Notes: generated by a model from the sequence alone, not told the origin. Counted from the first letter of the stretch, positions 1-6,597 are shown. The stretch: DNA of 11,494 nt from Alcaligenaceae bacterium (GCA_947380655.1 CANCRX010000098.1:1-11494), one strand, 5' to 3'. Numbers and translations: made by a program.

Positions 1-278
1 TCTAGCATGATCGTGTAACCGTCAGCAGCCGCTTTCGCAACTGAGGCCCCGCCAATCATGCCGCCTGCACCCCCACGATTTTCTACAACAATATTTTGAC
101 CAAGCTGTTTAGATAACTCAGGGGCCAGTATCCTCGCTACCGTATCGGCCGTGCCACCCGGAGGATAGGTAACCACTAGCGTGATCGCATGATCAGGGTA
201 GGCTGCCTGGGCAGATCCGCAGCACATAATCACTGCAACGCTCAAAATCCTGCAGATTTGAAACACAAGGCGATGCAT
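1..278 (-). CDS. Bug/TctC-family periplasmic solute-binding protein, N-terminal part (cut by window edge)
   Basis: The reverse strand reads 92 codons from an ATG at 276-278 to the window edge. Residues 1-26 form a signal peptide (basic start, hydrophobic core, cleavage after a SAQA-like site), so the mature protein should be periplasmic. It is followed by the typical start of Bug proteins: YPDHAITLVV, then YPPGGTADTVAR at about residues 38-49, a VVENRGGAGG stretch, and an AKAAADGYT-type segment. Bug proteins bind carboxylates or other small organic molecules, often for tripartite tricarboxylate transporters, and many are orphans without adjacent membrane subunits. The ligand cannot be read from this fragment. 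An AAAGGA ribosome site lies 8 nt before the ATG. The gene is divergent from the RodZ-like gene. About two thirds of a usual protein of roughly 320 residues lies outside the window. Confidence 0.9.
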   Translation of the reverse strand, partial: MHRLVFQICRILSVAVIMCCGSAQAAYPDHAITLVVTYPPGGTADTVARILAPELSKQLGQNIVVENRGGAGGMIGGASVAKAAADGYTIML

Positions 279-474
279 AAAGATTTTCCTTTAAGCTTGT
301 TGTTACCGTTTAAATTAATTGCCAATTGTTTAATTAACCGATATTTCAACCAATTAGCCGATATTATTCATCAAACAACTGTAATACTCTGCTTTTATAA
401 TTAATCCGTCATGCAACTTTATAAAATCTGGATACCCTTCGCGCTCAGCTTTAGTGCGACCTGAATTAATTAAT
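279..474. promoter_or_regulatory. AT-rich divergent intergenic region with short direct repeats
   Basis: This 196-bp gap separates the start of the Bug gene from that of the RodZ-like gene. It is strongly AT-rich. A perfect TATAAT hexamer lies at 396-401 on the plus strand, but no convincing -35 box sits 16-18 bp upstream, so it is only a candidate -10 for the RodZ-like gene. CCGATATT occurs twice at a 20-bp period (338-345 and 358-365), and CCAATT occurs at 322-327 and 350-355. Two-turn spacing is what a dimeric regulator might use. Which gene it would control is unknown. Confidence 0.35.
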
Positions 475-1413
475 ATGTCTGAACCAATCCAGAGTCCTGA
501 ACCTGAACTTGCCAAAGTCAAACTTGGTGAAATGCTGCGCACGCATCGCCTGGCCAAACAAACTGAAATCGCTGAACTCGCCAGAACACTCATATTATCT
601 CCCGCTCAAATTACTGCGATTGAGTCTGGTACCCAGTCATCTTTTCACAATCAGACGTTTTATTTACGCGCGTTAAAAAAATATATCAGCTACTCAGGTC
701 TGGAGGTCGATGAGCAAACGAATCTATTGTTTGCTCAAATCGAAACAACACTCCTGACTCACAAGGCGAAGGTAAGCCCGAATGAGGTCAGCTTATTGAT
801 CACTGCAGGTCTTGCTCACAAGCGAAAATCCTACCTGCCGCACTTCACGCTCAGGAAAAGTTTTTATTTCTTGGGTGGCTTTATGATAGTGATCGTGGTT
901 GGCGTGTCGATGCTGGCCTTCCAAAAAGGTGCGCAGACCCAAACTGACCAACCGCCTACCGTAACACCCTTGGCGGCCGACGCGCAGACAACAACCCCCG
1001 CCCCAGTACACTTGAACTCAGGCGAAAAACAAAGCACCTCCGCGTCTGTCTCCCCACTCACAGCATTAACCAATGAAACGCCACCAGCCAAGTCAGCAGA
1101 ACCCACTGAGACGAATAAACCTAATCTAAATACTGGTCCAGAAACCATCGCAGTTTCACTAAAACTGAGCTTCTCCTCCCCATCCTGGGTTCAGGCCGTC
1201 GAACAAAACGGCAAGCGTATAGAAAAAGTTTTTACACCTCAAGACACGCTTGAGCTTGACCCTTCCTCGCTCGTATCGCTAGTAATTGGCAATGCCCGGG
1301 AAACACAGTTGCATTTAAATACTCAGTCCATTGATCTGAACAAGTATTTAAATACAGGCAGTGGAGTAGCCAGATTCAACCGGCAAGAACTCCTGGAGCT
1401 CGGCAAGCAGTAG
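475..1413 (+). CDS. RodZ-like membrane-anchored helix-turn-helix protein
   Basis: The 312-residue product has RodZ domain order. Residues about 15-75 form a cytoplasmic HTH of the RodZ type (GEMLRTHRLAKQTEIAELAR, then ITAIESG, then YLRALKKYISYSGL). A single membrane helix at about 130-149 follows a basic patch (KRK, RK), which predicts N-in topology. A Pro/Thr/Ser-rich periplasmic linker spans about 150-222. A C-terminal DUF4115-type beta domain covers about 225-305, with SWVQAVEQNGKRI, the SLVIGNA motif and a final GVARF. RodZ links MreB filaments to the envelope and helps set rod shape. Length matches the family (E. coli 337). In betaproteobacteria RodZ is usually near ispG/hisS, and those genes are absent here, so this may be a second copy. 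An in-frame GTG lies at 454, but I prefer the ATG at 475. Neither has a good ribosome site. Confidence 0.8.
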   Translation: MSEPIQSPEPELAKVKLGEMLRTHRLAKQTEIAELARTLILSPAQITAIESGTQSSFHNQTFYLRALKKYISYSGLEVDEQTNLLFAQIETTLLTHKAKVSPNEVSLLITAGLAHKRKSYLPHFTLRKSFYFLGGFMIVIVVGVSMLAFQKGAQTQTDQPPTVTPLAADAQTTTPAPVHLNSGEKQSTSASVSPLTALTNETPPAKSAEPTETNKPNLNTGPETIAVSLKLSFSSPSWVQAVEQNGKRIEKVFTPQDTLELDPSSLVSLVIGNARETQLHLNTQSIDLNKYLNTGSGVARFNRQELLELGKQ

Positions 1414-1437
1414 GCTGCGGCATCTATGCGTGCTAAA

Positions 1438-1465
1438 TTGAACCGTGATTCGCTATGCTTATAGC
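1438..1465 (+). promoter_or_regulatory. Candidate sigma-70 promoter for the methyltransferase-like gene
   Basis: TTGAAC (1438-1443) and TATAGC (1460-1465) are separated by 16 bp. Transcription would start near 1472, only about 8 nt before the ATG at 1480. That fits the absence of a ribosome site there but would make the message nearly leaderless. The match is moderate and could be chance. Confidence 0.3.
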
Positions 1466-1479
1466 CAAACCGGTCAGAC

Positions 1480-2094
1480 ATGAAAAAAATTATCAATAAA
1501 CTCAAAAATATTATTTTTAAGCTTTCACCCCATTTAGCTGTAAAAATGGGGATCGAATTTCCCCTCAAATCACCAAACCGCATATTTTTGGAAACCAGTG
1601 TTTTCCAATATATCAATGAGACATATGGTGGTAAACAGCCTCGTAACAATGGTTTGTTTATCGGCACAGACAAACGCTCCTGGCACTATCCTAACGTGCT
1701 AGACCTGGAGCTGCACACGATCGACATAGAAAGTAAAAAAGCGCTTTACGGAAATCGAAAACACCATATCGTGGGTTCTGCGACTGAGCTCGAGCGTTAC
1801 TACGACCCGAAATTCTTTGACGTGATCATCGGCAACGGGCTAATTGGCTTTGGCATGAACGCGCCGGAACAATGCGAGCAGCTATTGATGGGAGCTGCCT
1901 TGCTTTTAAAGGACGAGGGTCTCTTTGTACTGGGCTTTAATGACGGTCCTGAATTTGTGAGCTTTAAGGTCAAAGCCGCGACAAATTACCAACTTTTTGA
2001 TGAGTACGTACCTGGAAAATTTGGTTTAAATCAATCAACGTACGAATTCGGTGATCACACCTTTGTCTTTTTGAAAAAACGCACTTCAAACTAA
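1480..2094 (+). CDS. Class I methyltransferase-like protein with degenerate motif I
   Basis: The 204-residue protein has the outline of a SAM-dependent methyltransferase fold. A first strand and loop is at about 57-67 (NNGLFIGTDKRSWHYP). An acidic residue ends the second strand (LELHTIDIESKKALYG), where such enzymes hold the ribose. A motif III-like HHIVGSATELERYY segment, then the FDVIIGNGLIGFG strand and a LLLKDEGLFVLGFND segment follow. The usual GxGxG glycine loop is missing, so SAM binding is not certain. The first 30 residues are basic and amphipathic (MKKIINKLKNIIFKL), which may touch a membrane. There is no clear ribosome site before the ATG. A later in-frame ATG at 1546 would drop only this basic segment. 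It lies 66 bp after the RodZ-like gene on the same strand. The substrate is unknown and enzymatic activity is inferred only from the fold outline. Confidence 0.6.
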   Translation: MKKIINKLKNIIFKLSPHLAVKMGIEFPLKSPNRIFLETSVFQYINETYGGKQPRNNGLFIGTDKRSWHYPNVLDLELHTIDIESKKALYGNRKHHIVGSATELERYYDPKFFDVIIGNGLIGFGMNAPEQCEQLLMGAALLLKDEGLFVLGFNDGPEFVSFKVKAATNYQLFDEYVPGKFGLNQSTYEFGDHTFVFLKKRTSN

Positions 2095-2097
2095 ACA

Positions 2098-2124
2098 TGC
2101 AGGGAGTTGACTGAACCCCCTGCA
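2098..2124. terminator. Hairpin between convergent genes, possible bidirectional terminator
   Basis: TGCAGGGAGTT (2098-2108) pairs with AACCCCCTGCA (2114-2124) with one mismatch and a 5-nt loop. It sits 4 nt after the stop of the methyltransferase-like gene and 13 nt after the end of the convergent GST gene. Neither strand has a strong U-tract after it, so efficient intrinsic termination is uncertain. It could also protect 3' ends. Confidence 0.5.
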
Positions 2125-2137
2125 CATTCAAAAGCCA

Positions 2138-2734
2138 TTAAGCAGAAGGCATTGTCTGTGCCAGAGGGGGTAGCTTTACCACCTCATCGTACCAAGCTGT
2201 CAGCTTGGGATGGCCAGGGCGCCATGGTTCATTGGCGAAACGAAAATCGAGATAACCCAGCGCACACCCTACGGTGATTTCACCAATATGCGTCAACTTG
2301 CCAAAGCTTGAAACTTCTTTTTCAAGCGCAGCCAGGGCGCGCGCAACTTTACCCTTTTGCAATTCAATGTAAGCAATACGGCCTTCGTCCTGAGGAAGAC
2401 CGATTTCGCGACGGCGTGGCTGACTAGCGTCCATAATCCCATCGCCAAGCGCTTGCAGGCGCAAGGCGTTCCAGCGTGCAGGGCCAGAGGCAGGAAATAA
2501 TGGGGCAGCCGATCCAATGGTATCCAGATATTCGCAAATCACAGGGCTGTCGAACAATGGGCCGACATTGTCTGTCACAAGTGTCGGGACCTTGTTGAGC
2601 GGGTTGAACTCTGAAATGGCTGGGTCGGTTGCGGGGATGGCCCAACGTTCGAGCTGACTGTCAATGCCGCGCGCAACGGCACAGGCCATCGCTTTGCGGA
2701 CATAAGGACTCGCGTTAGAAAAAGTAATCTTCAT
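2138..2734 (-). CDS. Glutathione S-transferase family protein, YibF-like
   Basis: The 198-residue product is a complete cytosolic GST. The thioredoxin-like N-terminal domain starts MKITFSNASPYVRK, with Ser9-Pro10 at the usual catalytic position. It has cis-Pro50 in NKVPTLV and the glutathione gamma-glutamyl contact motif DSP at 62-64, followed by VICEYLD. The all-helical C-terminal domain contains ALGDGIMDA (95-103) and a GCALGYLDFRF segment (156-166). Layout and length resemble E. coli YibF, whose physiological substrate is not established. The usual Asp of the N-capping box appears as Glu in GEITVGC. An AGGAG ribosome site (2742-2746 reversed) lies 7 nt before the ATG, which fixes the start. 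It lies downstream of the DUF6356-like gene on the same strand with a 132-bp gap, and is probably separately transcribed. Confidence 0.92.
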   Translation of the reverse strand: MKITFSNASPYVRKAMACAVARGIDSQLERWAIPATDPAISEFNPLNKVPTLVTDNVGPLFDSPVICEYLDTIGSAAPLFPASGPARWNALRLQALGDGIMDASQPRRREIGLPQDEGRIAYIELQKGKVARALAALEKEVSSFGKLTHIGEITVGCALGYLDFRFANEPWRPGHPKLTAWYDEVVKLPPLAQTMPSA

Positions 2735-2866
2735 TATTTCGCTCCTGTTGGTTTTTTATAAGTAATAGTGAAATTTAACGCTGTATTTAAACGCACACAT
2801 GCTGAATTAGAAAATAAATTTTTACTGTTAAAGCATTTTTCTAGAAGATATAAATTTGGTTTAGCA

Positions 2867-3064
2867 TTAGTTCGCTTCCGTGCGACGTGACTGCTCCAGA
2901 AGTTTCACAATAATATTGCGTGAGACAAAAGGAAATAGACTAGGGATACACGCATGGATAATCGACGTCAAGCCCGCCCATAAAAGCATCCATCCCGCAT
3001 AAAAAGCAAACTTGAAATGCTGGATATAAGTCTTATTCGATTCTGCAAGATGTTTTGAAAACAT
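2867..3064 (-). CDS. Small DUF6356-like membrane protein
   Basis: This 65-residue protein starts MFSKHLAESNKTYIQHF and continues with a hydrophobic helix around residues 18-44 (FAFYAGWMLLWAGLTSIIHA, then IPSLFPFVSRN), ending in a basic KLLEQSRR tail. The pattern of a charged start with HxxE/S..TY..H, then one hydrophobic segment with an internal IHA..P..F, matches my recollection of DUF6356, a family often loosely labelled capsule biosynthesis without proof. The open frame extends upstream to 3166. I chose the ATG at 3062-3064 because a strong AGAGGTGG ribosome site lies 7 nt before it, and because the longer form would overlap the divergent gene's start. It is likely an inner-membrane protein. 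Its role is unknown. Confidence 0.7.
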   Translation of the reverse strand: MFSKHLAESNKTYIQHFKFAFYAGWMLLWAGLTSIIHACIPSLFPFVSRNIIVKLLEQSRRTEAN

Positions 3065-3104
3065 ATTGGCCCACCTCTGATTATTGATCTGGTAACGTTT
3101 ACGC

Positions 3105-4577
3105 ATGGAAATACTACCAACAAAACCTCTGAACCAGGTCGACTTAAGTATTGCGATCGCGCCCAATATTTTCGAGGCTTATCTCAACCCTGATTTGCTT
3201 CTTTCGCTTGTGCTGGGAAACCTGCTGTCGTCAAGACTTTGGGACTTAAGCGCCCGTATCACTCAAAAACTCAAGAACAATCAACAGACCACAGGTGGGA
3301 CATCTGAGGCCCAACCCGCTCAGCTAGCGTTCATCCGTGCGATACAAAAGGAGATTGACAGGAACTTCACTCATCTCCATCAGAGTGAAGTTTCGGCTAT
3401 ATATGGTGAACTAAGTCTTACAAACGAGGCCATACGTCTTGGTCAACAAAATATTGACCAGGCGGTCAGTGAATTAAAAAATTTTTACGGCAGAAATTCA
3501 CTGAATTTGCCCGATCAAGTCAATGAAACATTGGCTTCGGTACTTGAGCAAGATAAATTTCCTGCATTTTATTATGCCAATTTTGATGTGATCAGAGCAC
3601 ACCGATTTCTGAAGGGGAGTCGACATACGCCGATGGGCCTCACCTCTTGTCTAGACGAGATCGCTATTTTCTCTGCACTCGCCATGACTCTTTCGCCGGG
3701 GATCGTTGCAAATGTAATCGCACTTTCTTGTCTGACGCACTACACAGCTTTTGGCTGGAATGAAACAGGTGAAAGCTGGTGGTTTTATGGAAAGAACAAG
3801 TTCTTTACTCAGTCTGATTGGAAACTACACGTTGAGCAAGAGTTTAATGGCGACGCTCAACTTGCGTTCAATCATAAGTTTCGCGACTTTAACCGGATTA
3901 CTTCCGTTGCAGGCACCTTTAATCTAAAAAATGGAAATACTTCGATCGCAGCGGCTCATATCGATGAACTGGTAGACAAGCTCGATCAGTTTTTTGGCTG
4001 CAGGCTTGAACAATTGGATGAGGGGTTAATGCAACCCAGAGGCACAATGCCAGAGGCAAGCATTGCTCCAATTCTCAGGGAATTACTTGGTACGCAAGCC
4101 ATTGAGCATGCGCGTGCGAGATTGTTAAATTCAGACGAAGGCGCTTGCAAACAGGCGCTTTATTCCTATCGAAGTTTGCAAGTAAAAGACTTCCTTCCCT
4201 ACTTGCAAGTTGCGCGTAACAATCCGAATTGTAAAAATATTGGCTCAACCCTTAAATCCCTACAAGATGCAGTAGAGGTCGTGATGAGTCTTGAGGGCAA
4301 GGTTTCAATTTTTGAGGATCGCAACCGCCTCGCGATGCCCGACGAAACGCTGCGCCTGCGCACAGGCTCAGACATCGATCTCGCTTTGCTTTTGCATGTA
4401 TTGGTTGAGCACTTTCTTGCCGCAACAAACAACAAATCCGCCACATTTACTTTGGTTACAGACGCAGACAGTTTCGTGTGCAGTGGAGATTTTTGTTTTA
4501 GCCTGGGCACGATGACAATGACCAACCCTCCAACAGCTGGCATCGTGATGACATTTTCAGACTCAGCCGCAAGATGA
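3105..4577 (+). CDS. Unrecognised 490-residue protein, first gene of an exporter operon
   Basis: I do not recognise this family. The 490 residues have no signal peptide. Residues 75-125 look helical. Residues 150-240 form the most structured part: FPAFYYANFDVIRAHRFLKG, then SCLDEIAIFSALAM with Cys182 at a helix start, then SCLTHYTAFGW with His212, then ESWWFYGKNKFF (223-234). A Cys, about 30 residues, a His in a strand, then a Trp-rich strand loosely recalls a transglutaminase or papain-type core. The usual Asp after the Trp strand is absent, although Asn231 is near. The rest is mostly helical (285-440) with a beta-rich C-terminus (445-485). The stop overlaps the MFS start by ATGA, implying translational coupling. 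No clear ribosome site precedes the ATG. A role in making or modifying an exported compound is inference only. Confidence 0.85.
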   Translation: MEILPTKPLNQVDLSIAIAPNIFEAYLNPDLLLSLVLGNLLSSRLWDLSARITQKLKNNQQTTGGTSEAQPAQLAFIRAIQKEIDRNFTHLHQSEVSAIYGELSLTNEAIRLGQQNIDQAVSELKNFYGRNSLNLPDQVNETLASVLEQDKFPAFYYANFDVIRAHRFLKGSRHTPMGLTSCLDEIAIFSALAMTLSPGIVANVIALSCLTHYTAFGWNETGESWWFYGKNKFFTQSDWKLHVEQEFNGDAQLAFNHKFRDFNRITSVAGTFNLKNGNTSIAAAHIDELVDKLDQFFGCRLEQLDEGLMQPRGTMPEASIAPILRELLGTQAIEHARARLLNSDEGACKQALYSYRSLQVKDFLPYLQVARNNPNCKNIGSTLKSLQDAVEVVMSLEGKVSIFEDRNRLAMPDETLRLRTGSDIDLALLLHVLVEHFLAATNNKSATFTLVTDADSFVCSGDFCFSLGTMTMTNPPTAGIVMTFSDSAAR

Positions 4578-6040
4578 TCCAAGAACCACTCTCTGAGGCG
4601 CCGGCATCGCAAGCGCCCATGACAAGGCAAGAGCGACTCATCATTTGTTGCGTATCTTTAGCTGCGTTTACTTTCCAGTTTGAAGCATTTGTGATTAATG
4701 TTGCATTGCCTTCAATGGCAATCGAATTACATGCATCCTCTACAGAGATCTCGTTTGCTGTGTTGAGCTACCTGTTAGCCACCACCATCACACTCGTTCC
4801 TGCAGGCAAACTTGGCGATCGCTTTGGTCTTCGGCGCACTTTTTTAAGTGGCTGTGCACTCGCCACGATCGGCACCTTATTCAGCGGCTTATCTACAGAG
4901 CTATATATGCTTTTGGTTTGCAGGTTCCTGCAGGGCCTGGGCATTGGCACCATCGTAGCCAACGCCTACGCCATGGTTCCCTTGTGGATTAGTAAGCAAC
5001 ACGCGGGTCGCAGCTATGGCCTGCTTTCCATGGGTGCAGGTGTAGGGATGGTTGCCGGTTTGCCTGTCGGCGGGGTACTTTCTTATGCACTCAGCTGGCA
5101 TTGGGTTTTTTTATCTACAACGCCAATTTTTCTTGGACTGCTCTGGTTAGGCTGGAAAGTCTTACCAAGAGAACAGCCAAACCTCAACCCTCATCCAAAG
5201 CTCGACTGGATTGGCTTAGTCACGTTTGGATTAATGCTTTCTTGCGCAGTATTGACCGTCAGTCTGGGTGGGGAACTTGGGTGGAGTTCTACACCCATCG
5301 TGTTTTTATTTTTATTTATCCTCATGCTGGTCGCAGTGCTGGTCGCCCGAAAAAATACTAAGCCCTCTTTATTTTCTCCCGAAATACTCAGCATATCGGG
5401 CCTCATTCCGGGTTTGTCCGTCCTTTTTATTTATGCATTGGCGGTAGGTGGTGTTCGTTTTTTACTGCCCTTCTACCTTCAACTCAGTTGCGGATTGACG
5501 GCATGGGTCAGCAGTATCTTATTACTGGCTTATCCGCTCAGCTTTGCTCCAACAGGGGCCTGGGCGGGCAATCAGGCCGATCGAATCGGATCACGCAAAA
5601 TGGTGACTGGCGCATGCCTGCTTGTTGCGCTACTTTGCGGCGTGTTTGCATGGGAGTTTGAGCAACTTGGGATCTGGTTTTTCATACTATTCCTGCTGGG
5701 TTTTGGTTTTGCAAACGGGATGTTCTTTGCGCCGAATAATCGCATGTGTATGTTAAATGTTCCGCACGTACTCAAGGGCGAAGTAAGTGCTTTGCTGCCT
5801 GTCGCAATCAATATGGGTACGCTGATCGGGGTGAGCGTGTTTGAGTCAGTGTTCAGCTTTCATATTCCTGATGGCGAAATGCTCATCCGTGATTACACCC
5901 ACCCATCAGAAACTGTGCTGGATTTTATCAATCACGGTTTGACCGATGCCTTTGGACTGGCCGCGCTCATGATGCTTTCCGCGGCTGTATTGGCGCTCCT
6001 GACTTACCAATCCATCCCAAAGGGAAGTAACAATCAGTAA
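4574..6040 (+). CDS. MFS efflux transporter, DHA2 (14-helix) type
   Basis: The 488-residue membrane protein has major facilitator signatures. FEAFVINVALPSMA (36-49) resembles motif D1 of drug/H+ antiporters. Motif A is GKLGDRFGLRR (78-88), an RFLQGLGIG helix is at 117-125, and a motif C-like GAGVGMVAGLPVGG (154-167) marks exporters. Length and hydrophobic pattern fit the 14-helix DHA2 (EmrB/QacA) group acting as proton-driven efflux pumps in the inner membrane. The acidic residue common in helix 1 is here Glu37. No membrane-fusion partner (EmrA-like) lies nearby, so it may work alone. The ATG overlaps the stop of the preceding gene (ATGA). A second in-frame ATG at 4619 would shorten it by 15 residues. 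The substrate is unknown and may be the product of the upstream gene. Confidence 0.92.
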   Translation: MIQEPLSEAPASQAPMTRQERLIICCVSLAAFTFQFEAFVINVALPSMAIELHASSTEISFAVLSYLLATTITLVPAGKLGDRFGLRRTFLSGCALATIGTLFSGLSTELYMLLVCRFLQGLGIGTIVANAYAMVPLWISKQHAGRSYGLLSMGAGVGMVAGLPVGGVLSYALSWHWVFLSTTPIFLGLLWLGWKVLPREQPNLNPHPKLDWIGLVTFGLMLSCAVLTVSLGGELGWSSTPIVFLFLFILMLVAVLVARKNTKPSLFSPEILSISGLIPGLSVLFIYALAVGGVRFLLPFYLQLSCGLTAWVSSILLLAYPLSFAPTGAWAGNQADRIGSRKMVTGACLLVALLCGVFAWEFEQLGIWFFILFLLGFGFANGMFFAPNNRMCMLNVPHVLKGEVSALLPVAINMGTLIGVSVFESVFSFHIPDGEMLIRDYTHPSETVLDFINHGLTDAFGLAALMMLSAAVLALLTYQSIPKGSNNQ

Positions 6041-6098
6041 CTATTTTCAAGTGAATACGTATTGTCGGGACAACGAGATGGCCTCTAAAATTTGAACC

Positions 6099-6365
6099 AT
6101 GGATATCCGACTGACGAAACTTGAAGCCCTCATCCCAACTCTCGCTACGCGAGAGGACTTGCTTAAAACGAAAGTTGAAATGCGAGAGGACTTGCTAAAT
6201 ACGCGAGGACAACTTGAACTCTCAATCCAAAAACTAGAAACCACCATGCGCCGGGAGATGACCAAACAAACCTGGACCATTGTCAAATGGATTACGGGCC
6301 TGTTAGCGACTCTTCTCCCTTCCTTAATCGCAGCGACGTTTTACATCGCCCGGCATGTGCACTAA
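6099..6365 (+). CDS. Small coiled-coil protein with C-terminal membrane anchor, copy 1
   Basis: The 88-residue protein starts MDIRLTKLEALIPTLATRED, continues as a charged coiled coil to about residue 58, and ends with one membrane helix (about 63-83, WITGLLATLLPSLIAATFYI) and a short ARHVH tail. An 11-residue unit (REDLLKTKVEM / REDLLNTRGQL) is tandemly repeated, with 15 bp identical at 6149-6163 and 6182-6196. Hendecad spacing of this kind is common in coiled coils. Similar small proteins, with an LPTLATK-type start, a coiled coil and a tail anchor, occur in many betaproteobacteria, and no function is known to me. It is 58 bp downstream of the MFS gene and could share its transcript. The ribosome site is weak. 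It is paralogous to the next gene. Confidence 0.65.
   Translation: MDIRLTKLEALIPTLATREDLLKTKVEMREDLLNTRGQLELSIQKLETTMRREMTKQTWTIVKWITGLLATLLPSLIAATFYIARHVH
6149..6214 (+). repeat. 33-bp internal tandem duplication in coiled-coil gene
   Basis: GCGAGAGGACTTGCT occurs at 6149-6163 and again at 6182-6196, a 33-bp period. The encoded 11-residue units (REDLL-KTKVEM and REDLL-NTRGQL) remain similar after the identical core. This is consistent with duplication of one coiled-coil hendecad. The paralogue at 6402-6590 has only one such unit (KQDLSDLECRM), which suggests the extra copy arose in this gene. Confidence 0.6.
6339..6365 (+). repeat. 27-bp exact direct repeat, first copy
   Basis: The final 27 bp of the 88-residue gene, from TTTTACATCG to the TAA stop, recur exactly at 6564-6590. 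Copy 1 is followed by a possible hairpin in which GGCATGTGC (6352-6360) can pair with GCAC (6367-6370) and CATGCC (6375-6380), with a small bulge and no U-tract. Confidence 0.9.
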
Positions 6366-6401
6366 AGCACCTGGCATGCCACGTCAAAAAGAGAATTATC
6401 T

Positions 6402-6590
6402 ATGGATTCACGCGTAACAAGTTTAGAAGCTCTCATACCAACCTTAGCAACCAAACAGGATCTCTCAGATCTGGAATGCAGAATGCACAAGGAAATCGCA
6501 ACACTTGGCTGGAGGTTAGTCAGCTGGACGTCCGGCGTGCTGATCACCTCTTTTGCGGGCGTTTTTTACATCGCCCGGCATGTGCACTAA
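6402..6590 (+). CDS. Small coiled-coil protein with C-terminal membrane anchor, copy 2
   Basis: The 62-residue product is a shorter paralogue of the preceding gene. It starts MDSRVTSLEALIPTLATKQD, has a shorter coiled coil, and ends with a membrane helix (WTSGVLITSFAGVFYI) and the same FYIARHVH tail. The two N-termini agree closely in protein but not in DNA, whereas the last 27 bp are identical in DNA. The stop lies 7 bp from the convergent ispB stop. A weak AGAG ribosome-site candidate lies 9 nt before the ATG. Likely tail-anchored in the inner membrane with its coiled coil inside. Hetero-oligomerisation with copy 1 is plausible but unproven. Function unknown. Confidence 0.62.
   Translation: MDSRVTSLEALIPTLATKQDLSDLECRMHKEIATLGWRLVSWTSGVLITSFAGVFYIARHVH
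6564..6590 (+). repeat. 27-bp exact direct repeat, second copy
   Basis: This is identical to 6339-6365 and again ends at the stop codon of the second small gene. Identity stops right after the TAA, and 5' of the repeat the two genes differ at many synonymous sites. Confidence 0.9.
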
Positions 6591-6597
6591 GTTTTAC

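Noticed and set aside
189..404. 71-codon plus-strand frame at the left
   Set aside because: It is antisense to the well-supported Bug signal peptide region and runs through the AT-rich divergent gap. No protein-like features.
864..1148. Minus-strand open frame within the RodZ-like gene
   Set aside because: It mirrors the low-complexity Pro/Thr linker and membrane helix of the RodZ-like protein. The codon pattern supports the plus strand.
3065..3166. Upstream extension of the DUF6356-like gene
   Set aside because: The strong AGAGGTGG site sits right before the ATG at 3064, and the extension would run into the divergent gene without adding family-like sequence.
4199..4630. Open frame of 143 codons on the minus strand
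   Set aside because: It spans the ends and overlap of two coupled plus-strand genes, is rich in Arg/Ser/Cys like a shadow frame, and has no ribosome site or recognisable domain.
6054..6063. AATACGTATT palindrome after the MFS gene
   Set aside because: It is a 10-bp AT-rich palindrome with no flanking stem or T-run, too short to call a terminator or operator.
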